NCBI RefSeq assembly: GCF_964204645.1
Contig: NC_134029.1
Span: 21,966,450 to 22,030,449 of the forward strand
Source: Tubulanus polymorphus
Lineage: Eukaryota > Nemertea > Palaeonemertea > Tubulaniformes > Tubulanidae
Direction of reading: 5' to 3'
Length of the DNA: 64,000 nt
Below, piece after piece: positions 1-13,605 of this stretch. The notes beneath the pieces are model-generated. The model was not told where the DNA came from. It searched no databases and saw only the letters and a program-made list of their open reading frames with translations. The first letter of the stretch is position 1, and each line of letters opens with the position of its first letter. Made by a program: the position numbers and the translations under genes.

Positions 1-2025
1 GTTCCAATATGAAATTGACTATCAGCTCTTATTAACAGAGTTTTAAAACAAAACATGTTTCACAAATACGATTCATTGCAACAAAATTCATAATACAATC
101 AAGTGACAAAATAAATGCCAAAATGACCATTAGAAATACGTCACGTTGTTCTCTTTCTGGTAACTCCTCGTCACCGTGTGAACGGTCTGATACAGTATCT
201 AGCTATGTCTTATGAAAGCTAACTACATGCTATGAAAAAAATAGTGCGTAAATAGTTTTTCTGGTGACACGGAAATAGCAGGAAAGAAGGCGAGGTAAGT
301 TTTAAAAGAAACCAATCGGTGCCCGGTCTCGTAAATCGATTATGTCATTTGAATCGGACAAGTAATTCGGTACGTACTCATTACCTGACTTGAGGCAACA
401 AGTCACGAGTTGCTCTTCCGGATCTGTGTTCGGTTACTGTCATAGCTGTCATATCGGAAACAAGATTGGTAGTTCGCCGAGTTCAGTGTGCAAGTCATGT
501 GATCTTCATTAGTCAAATACACGCCGCGTGTCATCGCGACGTTTGGAAAAAAAATGTAAGAGAATTCGTTCGCAGAAAACCTGCGGGAAACTTGGCCGGA
601 AATGAATTTGATCGCATGAAAGGATGCAAGAAAATGAGCAAAACTCACCGTTGATGATTTAACTGATTTATCGCGATAGTTTCGAGGTTTTGAAAAAACC
701 CTCAGAATAAACGGTTAAATCATCAGCTCTGCGACCTTGTCTTACTCTTCTCTTTGCCGATGATTTCAGAGAGCAGGGTCAATTGTTCCCGTGGCTGTGT
801 TTGTTAATCCGTCTGCGGTCATCAATATTAATAACAGACGCTGTAAACAGCTTCGGTTAATCTGACCGTAGAGATCTTATTGCCAGTGATTCTTATTTCA
901 TGCCCGCGCAGCTGGATGATTTCATCGCCAAAGGCCTTGTATTCCCTTTGGCCTTCATAATCCAGAGCTCGTCGTCAGATGAACTCATATTGTTTTTTGA
1001 TGTACCCGCTGACGAGTCGCGAAAGCTAATAAATTGAAATTGATGCGCTGATACTTTTCCCCGGGTGCTGTCGAATGTCACATTGCTGATTGAATAAAAC
1101 ACATCGGATTACTGTAGATGGAAAACCGATTAAATTCGCGATAAAACCTCGAGGAAGGTTTAAGAAAAAGATTCTTTTCACTTTTTCATGAACGTACTTA
1201 TTGGGTCCGATTTAAAGATGCATTTTTTTTTTCATGATGAAGGCGAATATGAAATGATAGAAAAGTTTAGTGCGAAGGCTGGATGATTGCACGGGTTCAA
1301 AGACTAATGACTAGATGCTCGAATGTTCGTCGACGTTCATTTCAATGCAGTTTATGAAATAATCGATTTTGAAAACTGATCGAGAACCAGTGGTGAATAA
1401 GATTAACAGTCTTATGATCGCGTTCAATTAGCAGTTTACAATCGACAAATGGATACACAGTTGTTTTAATGGAATGCTCATTAAGTTCATTAACTGTTTC
1501 GATTGAAGTGTTACTTTTGAGAAAACGTTGAAATATTCATCTCATCTGAGCGCGGTGCTGAATACTACTACCTGTGATCATTGATTACCTGCTTCCCGTC
1601 TTATATGGGAACGTCTCGTTACAGTTTGGTGGTTACATATGTATTATTCATAGTTTCCATTGATGATTAGGCCTTTTTTTGCAAAGTTATTTGGAGTACG
1701 GAGGGCGAAGTGAAAAACGATGAAAATTTTAAAAATCTTTTATCATTTAAGTATTTTCCACGTAAAACTTCGAAATGACTGCAGAAAAAGTAAAAAAGAA
1801 GGATGAATTTGATTCAAACGATGGGAGAAATGAAAAATCACGAGATTGAAAATTGAGGTCAGCAACTTTTACGAGATACTAGATTGAAATCAAGATGGAC
1901 AAAACTTTTTTTTTCATTGAAAATTGATGATGGGAAGACAAAAGACTAAAAAGGAAAACATTTTTTGCAGAAGTCTAGGAGGTGGATGCGTACTCCAAGT
2001 AATGAGAAAAGGCCTAACTAATTGA
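1..2025. other. No gene recognised; non-coding sequence
   Basis: AT-rich sequence with only short chance reading frames (81 codons at most). I see no splice-bounded coding segment, RNA gene or clear repeat. It may contain the 5' flank or an intron of a gene lying outside the window. Confidence 0.5.
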
Positions 2026-3252
2026 TTAAGTCTGGCTATGTTCAGAGACCATACTGATACGACCGGTCAGTGAACTGAACGATACTCTCGTGTTCTGGGT
2101 GACCGACGCCGTAGCGGACATGCGTCGACGTTCGCGCGCGTATTTATAAATCGAAACCAACGTCTGACGAAATTTACGCCCGGACGCGCAATAAAGGTAG
2201 AAATTCACGCAGTGATTTACGTAAAGTAGTAACGTCGTCGCCGCTTTCGTTATCTTTACTCGTCGCCGCTGTTCCCGAGTCGTGACGTCGGTTACCATTC
2301 GTACGATCATGTAAATACAGTTCGGCGCGGACAGAACTAGAAATATAGTCGTCACGACGAGTAACATCAACGTTAAATGCCAGCTCGACGTCGTGATGTG
2401 GTTACGCTGTTTGTTGGACCGACGATTAGTCGTCGCGACGTTCTGCAGGTCGATGTCGTTGTTGGAGTTGGCGTACAGGTTCCTCCTGACGCGCCACGCG
2501 ACGAACATGTCCTGCACGATGATGATATTGAAAACGAGCAGCATCAAAAACGGCACGAACGAATAAAACACGGCGTCGACGATCGGCCAGACGCGATGGT
2601 GGAAATTCGAAAACTCTCTACGCGGTATGCAATACTTTCCGCACGGGTTTACGAGCAATTCCATCGTCCAGAAAAGGTGCATATTGAGACCGACGTCGAT
2701 GACGGCGAGTAGCAGCAATACTTTCTTAATTCGCGATATCGTGCTGAGTTGGATCGCTCGCAGCGGGCTGTGCACGGCTAGAAACCGGTCGACCGTCATC
2801 GCGACGAGTATCCACGTCGCGAAGTCGAACGTCCAATAGTTGACGAACGACATCGTCTTACATCCGGCGTCGCTGACCTGGTTCAAGTCGAAGCCTGTCA
2901 GAAAATAGATCCATTTGCGTAGACCGTTGAGATAGAGAACGGCCGTGTCGGCGACTGCTAGTATCGCCATGTAGAAATACGTGCCCGTTTGACGCATCGT
3001 TCTCTGACACAGAACGATCAACGAAATCGTGTTTCCGATTGTTCCGATTATTATGATTATCGGTAACCCGTATACGTAGATTTGTCTGAATTCGGGAATA
3101 TCGGCGATCACCGGGCAGTTAATCGTAGCGTTGCTACGGTTGTCGATACCGTCGTTGCTGTAGACGACCGATGGTTTCCGAGTCGCCGCGTCGCCGCACG
3201 AAACGAAAGTCAAGAAACCGAACAATTGTACGACGATATCAATCGGATTCAT
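2026..3252 (-). CDS. Class A (rhodopsin-like) G protein-coupled receptor, intronless
   Basis: A single uninterrupted frame encodes 408 residues, a normal length for a class A receptor. A hydrophobic N-terminus (about residues 1-20) may be a signal peptide and is followed by two N-glycosylation sequons (NRS, NAT). Seven hydrophobic segments lie near residues 58-83, 92-113, 134-160, 176-198, 222-250, 288-318 and 335-355. TM1 has the GN motif, TM2 has LAVAD, and TM3 ends in DRF (155-157) in place of DRY. Cys131 can pair with Cys204 or Cys208 of the second extracellular loop. TM7 has NFYLY in place of NPxxY, a variant seen in FMRFamide-receptor-like and lineage-expanded invertebrate receptors. 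The Ser/Thr-rich tail suits receptor phosphorylation. The ligand is unknown; peptide or chemosensory roles are inference. Confidence 0.88.
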   Translation of the reverse strand: MNPIDIVVQLFGFLTFVSCGDAATRKPSVVYSNDGIDNRSNATINCPVIADIPEFRQIYVYGLPIIIIIGTIGNTISLIVLCQRTMRQTGTYFYMAILAVADTAVLYLNGLRKWIYFLTGFDLNQVSDAGCKTMSFVNYWTFDFATWILVAMTVDRFLAVHSPLRAIQLSTISRIKKVLLLLAVIDVGLNMHLFWTMELLVNPCGKYCIPRREFSNFHHRVWPIVDAVFYSFVPFLMLLVFNIIIVQDMFVAWRVRRNLYANSNNDIDLQNVATTNRRSNKQRNHITTSSWHLTLMLLVVTTIFLVLSAPNCIYMIVRMVTDVTTREQRRRVKITKAATTLLLYVNHCVNFYLYCASGRKFRQTLVSIYKYARERRRMSATASVTQNTRVSFSSLTGRISMVSEHSQT

Positions 3253-5034
3253 CGTTCTGATCTAACTGACTGAACCGTCAAATCGCGAAGATCGTTTTAC
3301 GCGATCGGTTTTAATAACTTTGTCTTAGTAGTTCGTCGTCGATTGTCGAAACGATTGTCGTTTTGTTGTTTTTTCGCCTGTTGCAAACAAGATGAAACGG
3401 CGAAGCTGTCGTATTGTGATTTTCGATCATTTTTTTATTCCGTACAGCTGAGATAACGACATTAGGCTATTAGTCATGTAACGAATCCCCGCGTTGACTT
3501 AAAGCGCGCACTCACAAATGCCTAATCCGTGAATACAATTCCGCATTACTTCATCTGCCATGGACCGGTAACTATTTCCTGAATACGGTCGTCGCTTGTT
3601 TTTACTCGTAGATGAAATTCCATTCAGCGATTGCGATCTCTCGAGAGATGGCTTTTAGTCTGGAAAAGAAGGAAGAAAGACGATCTTTAAAACGAAGTGT
3701 CCATCAGACAGCTGATCAGCTGTAATGATCGGTAGAAGTGTTTACAACTCGATTCAGTTTGCTATCGCATGTCAGTCCGATAAAACTTACTGCCTAATCT
3801 CCTACGTAAGATATGTGTTCAATTTTAGTTTTTTTTTTAAATTTTTAAAATGAGGCAATAAAACCGTGGACTTTCGAAGTTGTAAGATCTCGGGTGGTAT
3901 TTTTGATAAGGTTTTGAATAGACAACTTTTTAATCAAAATATTTTGCATGTTACAAAGTATATCAGTACTCAGAAGTGAGGTAGTTCTTTATAGTGGCAG
4001 TGTAATTTTACCGCGGTCTTTCAATCCAGAAAAAAATATTCTCCCCTAGTTGAGGTATTGCGCAAATCTTCACTGACCAACAGGTCATAAAATCTCTGAA
4101 GTGATTTTAATGTATTTTTCACACTTCCAGATTCTACTTTTCGCCAAATTATCCCTCATTTGTCGGCCGAACGCGATGTAATCAGGCCGGGTATGCGAGG
4201 GAAATTTGATTTGTTCATCAGACGCCCGTTATTGATCCCCCTGAAGGTTTGACATGACAAATATGATTAGGACATTGTATTACAGATGTAACTGATGATG
4301 CAATCCGACCACGGACTGACTGGAGTCCGCGCTCTCCTACCTGCCAGTGAAGAGAATAGTTTTCTCGCGATCATTATATTCAATGGCCTAATAGCAATTC
4401 AAGGTTCCCCCAGTAGCCCTATTTATCCTGCGTAAGCCGGAAGAATTTCTGGCAACTATGAGCCAAGAGAGTAAAACATGATTGGCTGAAGCGGTACGAG
4501 ACACGGTTAGTGGCACCTCGGAGAGAGATTTAAACTATTCAAACAGCCGATACGTAGAACAGTTGTACGCGACGGCGAAAACTCGTAAAAGATTATTTTG
4601 AAGCCGTTAAAAAGTCGGCGATCGCGAGACAGAACGTAGCAGTCAAGATAAAGATTGGTTTTAGTAATTGGAAATATTAATTAGACGAGATTATCTGACG
4701 TTTTCACAATCTTGTTTCAGCCATGACCTACTCAACAATTTTTGCTTTATTAATTGGAGTCATTATAAAATCAATTTACACTGCGCAGCAATTATGGAAT
4801 TATCTATTTAATCGTGTAGGTTGGCACAGCAGCACTTTCCCGGCAATTCTACAAATTCAATTATCGAATGCCTTTAAATGATCAATTAGGTGTTCACGTA
4901 AGTTTATTTATAACCAGTCTGTGTGGAAACTGATAAAGATTCACTCAGATATTGAATAACAAAAGTTTATTTCAATTTCCATCAATCTGAATTCCTCAGT
5001 TAAGGTTAGATTTCGCCTCTGAAATGTCCAAATT

Positions 5035-5135
5035 GTGCATATTGACAAATTTGCCCCAGGTCAAACTATTGAACCAGGCCCGAGTCAAATTTGGTCGGCA
5101 CCTAACTAGAGAGCGCATTCACACGCAAACCACTC
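5035..5135 (+). repeat. Dispersed repeat, copy 1 (matches 24.6 kb in inverse orientation)
   Basis: The segment around CTAGAGAGCGCATTCACACG, with the flanking CCCGAGTCAAATTTGG motif, matches the reverse complement of about 24595-24715 with many substitutions. The two copies belong to one interspersed family. No coding potential is seen. The boundaries are approximate. Confidence 0.6.
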
Positions 5136-8100
5136 TCACCAATTACTAAAATGGTACATCAAAATAATGCTGCTGTGGGCAAGTGATTTTTGATTTTCTA
5201 GAACCAGTAAGCATTCGCAAAGAATAATTTGACCTCTTTCAAAATATGGCGCAGGCCTAATCAGAAGATTCTTAATGGGCCATCATTGATCTATCAAGCA
5301 GGTACATCAGGGGGGCCTTGAGCATGTGTGAATCATTGGTGCAGGTCTCGCCCAGTGTAGGCTAAATTTGGCCGAGGTTAAAACCCTCTTTGAAATAGGT
5401 AGATTTATTCTCGTGCTCTATGCATCATTTCAAAAAGAGTGGATGAGGAAGGTGCCAGAGAAGCCCGGATACTGAATGCAATGCTTAGTTCATTAATAAC
5501 GTGTTTGTTGTATTCTGTTGTCGCTATATATATACGGCTATGCGGATAAAATTCGTCCCGCGAGATGCATCCATTTCGCCCGTTTATAATCATAAAGAAA
5601 TATGTATAGGATGAGTAAAAGTGACTGCTGCGTGACTGGAATTCGTCCGCAGGGTGCTGCAGTATCGCATCATTAAACGAACACTGCATACGAATTGATG
5701 TCGAAATATGCCGAAATATGCGTGAAAATGCCGTTAACGTCTAAACTTTAATACCGCATTTCATTAACACCCTGACTTTCATCTTTTAAAATGCTCTTAC
5801 AGCAATTTTTTTTTCGTTACCTAATTCCCCTGAGTGTTTATGATTTCCTTTAGTGATTAAATCGCATATATTCTATAAGAAATTTACTAAAAATCCAGTA
5901 AGCCGTATAACCGAACTACCTCTACCTCTGGTGTAATCATACCGCATTGCGATATAATTAATGCGATATAGTTAAAAATTGCGACCGTTCGATATTAAAA
6001 TTCTCATCTATAAAACTTATATCGCACCTGATATACTGCATCGATAAAACACCCGCGACGAGCTCACCGGTAACATATCATGAAATTGTAATGAGCTTTG
6101 ATAATACAAAGCACGCTCGTTAATTAAAATGTGCTAATACGAGAAAAATTAAGCTCGCGGGTTAATGTGGCGAACCTTTTTAATTTCTATGAATGAATGC
6201 TACGCGTGGTCGGATGACATTTTTCTGGACTCTTTAAAATTCTTCGAAGAATTTCGTTTCATATGTCGTAGTTTTGCTGTGTAAACGACTGGCATGCACG
6301 ATGTCGTCGTCGTCGTCGTCGGACCTGCGTCGTTTGCGTGTTAATAATTGTCTCGGCGAATGATTCAACATGAAAACATACGACGCGACGAAAACCTCCG
6401 TATCGTATCGCCTGCTGGAAAGCATTTATTTTTCGCGAATAATTAAAACGCTATTTTCTTAAGATCGAAATGATTAATCGAAATGTCGTTTGCGTAGATT
6501 TTTTTTCGTTCTCGAATCGATACGACGTTAGCGTCCTGAATTAAGTACAAATTGTTATTATCATAGATTAATGGGTCGGCATCGGCGCGAACTTTTACAG
6601 CTTTTTGGCAAAAATTGGGTACAAAATATTTAAGGTGTCTCCAAAAATGATGAAATTCTTGTGTTGGTTCAACTCATGGTAGTTCATCAGCCACTCATGG
6701 CTTATCATTGCATCAAGCAAATGTATAGGTGAACCAATTGTGACAGTAGCAGAGCGGTCCAAAAGAAGATGCCCAAAAGAAAAAGAACGATTAGGATAAC
6801 AACTTCGGTATCAAATCATAAGCTAGTTAATTGCACAATCGGCAACAATTAAATCCGTGTTCATGAAATAGATGACGCACACACTGAAAGTTTCGTGAAT
6901 ATTAAAATCCGTAAGTAAGAAAATACTCAAAAAACTTTGTGAAAATAAAAGGGAAGAGAAAGAGATTGAAAGAAAAACGAAAATGGGAGGGGAAAAGACT
7001 TCCCACATACGTCTGCTCCGAGAAAGTTCTAATAATGGTGTACAAAATAAAACCTCTACGCGTCGGCCGAATAAAAAAATGCATCCCAGAGGTGGATATT
7101 CCGAATTGATAGGACCCCGCGCCTCCAGGAATCTTACCAGAAACCTGTGATCCTAGTCACGTAGGCAAAATGCTGCAGTAACCCAGAATGAGCAGCAACC
7201 AGGACATCTCTGTTTTAAATATGCAATTTAACTACCGAATTCTTCGAAATTAAATTCGACGCCGGCTTTGTTAAAAACAAACGAAATACTTTATCCTGTG
7301 CCCATGTTACACAACATTAACCTTCAAGGAATAATTAAGGTTATTGTTAATGAATTAGTAATCTTCAAACTTGGATAACACATCTACGGACTGTATATCA
7401 TCTTGAAAAAAAGTAAGCATATGTTGCTTCTTGACTTTCGACATCTACATTGTGCTTACTATCTCATTCTCTTACCGCTCAATAGAGCTTAATGGACTAA
7501 TATTAAAAAAAGCCTGTTTGATGAAAGTTTCATCTGTCATTTAGTCGGGTTAAGATGGATGAATTTATCATGAGATCTGAGATAGGAAATGCATGTTTAT
7601 GCGTTTGCCGCCATCTGGCGCATATACGACTTCCTCTCAAGGGAAAGTGCCGGTCATAATTTGCCTTGTTCCACACGTCACCTGCTGATGACACTTCTAC
7701 CTGCAAAGCATTTTTGCTCTCATTTACCGTCGGTTATTTTGAGATGATACCATCGAGTTGGTCTGATCGAAATTCCCTGCGTATGTCTGGGAAGTTGATG
7801 GAACAGGGCTGTAGCGTGCAGGGCGGGGGTTGAATGAAATATGAATCGTAACACTTACACCTGGCAATATACCAGTAATACAGGTGTATTAAATTTGTAC
7901 ATTAGTGCGCCTCGGTGCAAATCACTTACAGGACATTGATTTGAGGCTTAAGATTTTCAAAATTTCTTCGGGGGAGGGCACCCACACCCTTGAACAGTTT
8001 CGACCAAGTCAAAAATGAACCCACCCACATTTATCACGCTGCAGGCGCGTGGAAGGCGCTTCAGTTTTTTTCGATTTTTTGAGAGGACACAAAAACTTGT

Positions 8101-8539
8101 AAATCGTAGCCATTTGTCAATGAGATATTCATGATTCTTAGTTGAAGCTTTTCATAAGGATCGAAATGATGAAAGCATGATTACCGATAAGCAATGTCTT
8201 CAGATTATTCTACCAATACAGTTTAGGAATAGATTTAGCTGGATTGAATGTCGTTGAATCAATTGTCACAGTTCCAGCTGTGATCGATAATTAGTTCGAT
8301 CTTGTTAGATAGTGTCATTACAGGATAATACCCTCATCAGGCTTAACTGTTAATTTTGAATCGTAGTTAGACGACGAGCACGAGACAGCGCGAGACAGCG
8401 TTAGTCTCCGGTCTGTTATTTTAAGATTATGTCGTCGCAGGACCTCCTCACCGATTAATACGATGATGATCCCCTTTTTCGGAGAAAGTTTAACTACTCG
8501 ACCTTTCTTAATGATGTTTTTTGCATCATGTACACTCAA

Positions 8540-8725
8540 TCAAGAGTGGCCGCTAACCTGGAAATCGGGGATAAGCCAGGGAAATTTTATTTCTTTGAAA
8601 GTCACGGAATAGCCTGGGAATTTTGCAAAAATTCTAAGAATCGGAGGGAAAGTCAGGCACCCTGACCACGAATCTGGAAAACACAGGGAAATGATTTTTC
8701 TCAGGGAAAACACAGGGAAATTACT
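8540..8725. repeat. Degenerate GGGAAA-rich interspersed repeat
   Basis: Repeated motifs of the type CAGGGAAA and ACACAGGGAAA recur at irregular spacing, together with CACCCTGACC. The same motifs recur around 8915-9130, suggesting two pieces of one non-autonomous element. The edges are not definable by eye. Confidence 0.45.
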
Positions 8726-8914
8726 TTTGTCTCGCACGCACGTTTTCACCGCGAATGTTTACAATTGTCTACCTGATTATATATCAAGGATCATATGGTA
8801 AGTAATACAAAGTTATAGCGCCACTTTCTAACAAATTTATAAAATCACAGCGGAGTTATATCAGACGATAGGCTGCTTGTCTTTAATTTTATATTTGTCA
8901 TGGTCTCCATATGA

Positions 8915-9130
8915 CGCCCAGCACAGGGAAAACAACTTTTCACAGGGAAAACACAGGGAATTTGCAAGTGGGTGGTTTGTGGTCACCCTGTCAGGGAAAT
9001 TAGTTAAAATTGCTAGATCATGCGTAGAATCAAACAGTTTCAGTCTATGTCTTATACATTTGACTGCGTTAATTGATAGGATTTTGGCAGATCAAGTAAA
9101 AAAGCTAAGTGTCAGAGAATAGTCGGGGAA
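8915..9130. repeat. Second GGGAAA-rich repeat segment
   Basis: Contains the same ACAGGGAAAACACAGGGAA words as the segment near 8.6-8.7 kb, followed by GGTCACCCTGTCAGGGAAA. It is probably the same interspersed family. Confidence 0.45.
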
Positions 9131-9966
9131 AACGCAAGTCTAAAGAGGTCGCCCTATCATTTTTCAGGTCTTCAAACGACTGAATTAATTGACATTGTTT
9201 CGTATTACTCGAGAAAGTTACACATATTCGATTAAGTCGCATCGGGACGGAGGCCATTTTTATTGACCTATTCGGAATAATAAACGTATACAGTTTGCTC
9301 TTATTCGGGCAATAAAACGAGAATTAGATTACCTTAGGTCGATAAAGATCGTCTATTATTGGCCTTCACATTTGCCCCGGAAGCCAAATAATCCCGTACC
9401 AACGATAAGCGATGATGCCAATTTTTTTACCGCTATGTCTCGACTCACAACTTAACTTATGTCGTGCCATTTTTCTCATTGTTTCCTTCGTTGCGCCAGT
9501 TTCCTCCTAGCATTACCATAATTGCCGACCTAAATGGATACGCCGATGGATATTCCTTACAAATTACCCGACTGTCTCTAACATTAACATTATCGGTTTT
9601 GAAGAATTCAATAGATTTTTCGTCGCGATATTTGATAAGCTGTCATTTTACTGTCAGTACTACCTGACTGTACGCATATACCAGTACGAGTACTATATTC
9701 GAGTACGACTATTCGGTACGTGGCGGTTTAGTTCAATTTTCTGGTATAGACGATCTGAAATTCTAGTCATGAAGGAAGCGCAATTGGCGGCGTTATTCAC
9801 GGCGTTAACTGTTTAGATGGCGGCGATAGTAAAGCTACGGTAGAAAATCTGCTCATTCCACAAGAGCATTAACTGCGCTTTAACCCTGTTACATCCTCAA
9901 AGCAAATCGCAATATTTGAAGTCTTTTCTTCTAGAGAATTCGCTGCCGATATCAAACTTAATGTAA

Positions 9967-9968
9967 AA

Positions 9969-10000
<32 letters not shown>
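9967..10000 (+). repeat. ATT trinucleotide microsatellite
   Basis: About eleven uninterrupted ATT units directly visible in the sequence. Confidence 0.95.
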
Positions 10001-12810
10001 GTTTTATTTCAGACATATGTCCATATAACAAATCTTTTTTTACAAAAATATTATAATGATAAATATACAAAATACATAGCACTGTTTTCATCTAATGATA
10101 TTTCACCGAGCCGATCAATTTACTTTATGATGCGTGTTATTTTAGTGGTCCTCGTAGAGAGATATTGTTAATTGCTACAGAATCCCAGCGGGCTTAAATT
10201 CTAACGCGTTTTGATTATCCGTTTCAGATATTTTATTTTCGTTCTTATCCGAGGAATCAGCGGTTACTTCTGTGAGGATTTATTGCCCTTTTCCGATTAA
10301 CCGTGGTTCAGTTTTCCCATGCCGTCAAAACCGTTACAATAATGTTTATATATTGATAACTACTATGCATTATGTAAGGGGTTTCTGTGTGAGTCGATGT
10401 GCACTACCGCATCATCGATATTGGCATTTGAAAATAACAATCACAACTGTGAACATCGGCATTTATTTTTTGATTAAAAGAATTTCATGACCCTTACTTT
10501 CGATTTGCTGAATTTTCATTTGATGAATTTCCGTGTCTTGGAATAAGGAATTTGTATGATTGGATGTGCACTACGTCATCTATATCGGGGCTAGACTGGT
10601 TGCCGGTCAATTCAATTTACTTGTCGATATATTCTTTATTGATGCTTTATATTGTATCATATATGTTATTTTTCAAGTTGTCGATAAACTTTCATGTTAT
10701 ATTGTAGGGTACATGGCCACTTAATCAGCTAGTTATAGAATCCGAATATGTTACCAACAGAAATTGTGTAAATTATTGTCACAAATACGACTTTGTTTCA
10801 TTCATGTTCATCTTTATCCTTATCTAATTGTCCATACTTGGTAAATACATACTTCTGTTACTATTGTTACTGTTAGTATTGTGTAGTTTGCATAGCATCT
10901 TGTATTTGCATTACGGTGAATGTTATCGTGACATTGTTTCTTGTATTGGAGCTCCGATACTTGCTCGAATAGACAGTAATTTACATTATACATGGCTGTT
11001 TAAACGGCTAAATGACAATCGATTTTCTGAGTAAAAAAAATCTGAACTATTCCTATTATGATGTGTGAAGTTACGTAGGACACTTAATCCTGGAATCGAG
11101 TATCGTCTGTTCATAGGAGCAGTTGTTCAGTTATTCGCTGTACCGATTCATGGCTTCTTCTTCCCCGATGAAACTTGTCGGAATAATTAACTAATGATAG
11201 CGAGTTTACCTAACATTTAATCCTCGGGATTCTTATCATTTCGATGAAAGCCGATCTTAAACTAATTTCATGTCGGCAGCAGATGATTAAACAGTGCACT
11301 TATCAGTGTTATCTAACGCGATGAAATGAGCGAAGAATTGATTCTGACGAAGTTGAAATCGAATTTCTCCGAGTCTAGTCAGTAGCATGTACGCTATGTA
11401 AGCAATTCGGCATCGTGACTTTACTTCAAAATGAATAAATAATTTAATTCGATTAAATGAAATTTAATTATCAGGAAGAAGTTGCCCGTATTGCTAATCG
11501 GGTTTTATGCGAGCGAGGTCGATATCGGATGTTTAGAAGTATTTGCATGTCGCAAAACGAGCTTGCGTTACCAGTTTGTATGCAAAATGAAAATTGAATC
11601 GGCAATCTTTGAACGAGGTCCTTTTTCGCACATTAGTTCCTATTCTATCCATCGAAGGTATATATTATGACTAGAAACAAGTGATAACTTCAATTCGAAA
11701 TTTTTCGCTTACAGAAAGTGACAGATTTCAATTTTCCACCAGTAGCGAGCAACTAGATATTTTTTCATAAAAAACTTTGTGAAGAATTTTTCTTACCTGA
11801 AAAATATGCGAAAAAAATTTTAAGTCCAGTCGTATTCCGGTAGTAAGAGGTGGTGCTGAAACCAGTCGTTTCAGTGTTATAGCGCGTCTCCTTAACAGCA
11901 CTTCGGGTTCACGTGTGCAAGCCAGTTGTAAGTATCATTAATTGGCCAATCATTGCGTTGTGGGTGTGCGCGAGTGAAAGGAATGACAAGAACGTCTTTA
12001 TTCGTCGCTGCCGCTGCTGCTGCTGCTCCGCCAAAACCTTGTCGCCATTTCGAATCCATTCGACCATCAAACATTTCGTGCTGTTACTCGCGACGAAGAT
12101 TTTGCAATTTTTTTTTTTAAATGAAGATTCATTCAGCTCAGCAGCTCAAACAGCGGTACGTCGTTATCTGTTTTACGTGTACCGATAAAGCGTCTTCGTA
12201 TGCTTACCATCCCTTGCCCCTTATTATGCGTCGCCCGGCTAAAAATTAGGCAAATACAGCAAATGTCATCTAGGACGTCATTAGTTCTGTGATGGGAAAA
12301 TAGATGCGATTTAAATCGCTGTCTTGGCATCGTGTAGAATATTCTGGCTAAATGATGTATTCGGATATGATATTTGGGCAATGATTTCGGGTTTTGTAGG
12401 GACGTATCGATAATTTTAGTGACGGGGAATATATTTGCGAATGCGCCCCGGTGCACTACCTGTAAGTATTGGTTTTTGTGTGTAGGATAAAGTTCATCGA
12501 TCATTCGGTGAAAAGCTTCGTTTTAGCGTGCTGCGCGCGTTGGGTATTTTTAGGACACCGCAAAGTCAACTTTAATGCAAGTATAATAGACTTAGCGTTA
12601 GTATCTTGACTTTACGTCGATCGTTATTGTAAGGTCTAGATTAGACCATACATGCCTTGAAGAGTGTAAATATACCAAAAAAAATATTGATAAAGCCGGT
12701 ACATTTCAATTTTGTTATAAACAAATATTTTGTGGTTTGTAGTATATACACCTCAATGCGAAGCCCATGAAATTTGGAAAATTGTAGTTTCCCAGTCATT
12801 CGTTAAACTT

Positions 12811-12975
12811 CTGGGCCCGGTTTCATAGACTGAGTATCAAAGTTATCCCTAGGGGTAAATCCTTAATCTGGGTGACAACCACCATAGTTACAATGAGAAA
12901 CCATGGTTATAACTGACAAATTTTAAAATGTTCCTAGGGACTATTTTTCTTCCACATCTATGAAACCCAGCCCTG
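12811..12975. mobile_element. MITE-like element with short terminal inverted repeats
   Basis: The left end reads CTGGGCCCGGTTTCATAGA and the right end is its inverse with about three mismatches (TCTATGAAACCCAGCCCTG). The roughly 130-bp interior has no coding potential. Size and ends suit a non-autonomous DNA element. No target-site duplication is obvious. Confidence 0.6.
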
Positions 12976-13605
12976 GTATTCGGAGTGCTGTGTATGCGCT
13001 TGCCGGAGGCGAAATATGATGAAATTTGATGAGAATGACCTTCAGATATACGACCGGGGTATCTAAATTCTCCATAAACTAGATTTCATGCATCACTTTG
13101 AAGTTTGTGTCGCTGAACGCAAACGTCGGTTAATGGCAAGATCGAACGTAATGATGAGATTACTGTATACAGCGTATACAAACATACTTTGCGCGGCGAA
13201 ATTTGAAAATTTGATCGCGAGTAAATTTGTAATGATCGCCGATCACCTCGGTACGGTCTCGCTGATTAATTAGAATCCAGCGACGTCGCGGAGATTTATC
13301 TAACTAGTCACGCTGCTGACATGTCTATGTTGACTAAGCTAATAACAAAATGATTGTTGATTTGTTTGTAGAACCATGAACGCTGGGTGTGACAACTAAT
13401 GAATGTTGAAACTTCCGTTATTAAATGTCCCGTCATAAAACTTATTAGTATTTGCAGATTAGAACAGAACACTTTCCTACTTTCCTTTTAGCCTCGATGT
13501 TTGAGTGAATCCATTTTGTTTTGGATAATTTCTAATTTTCGTCTATTGCGTTTCAGGTTTACAACGTTGTATGATCCTGAATTTTCGGTTTCGATTTAAT
13601 TTCAG

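Larger units (their letters stand above)
3253..13605. other. Long non-coding stretch with dispersed repeats
   Basis: No convincing exon was found. It may be intergenic or an intron of the GON4-like gene, whose 5' exons are not visible. Contents include a dispersed repeat near 5.0-5.1 kb, clusters of GGGAAA-type repeats near 8.54-9.13 kb, an ATT microsatellite near 9.97 kb, a short GCT run near 12.01 kb and a MITE-like element near 12.8-13.0 kb. Open frames of 60-123 codons here show no family signature. Confidence 0.45.

Noticed and set aside
12133-12504. 123-codon minus-strand frame
   Set aside because: No domain, signal peptide, splice pattern or regulatory context; likely chance.
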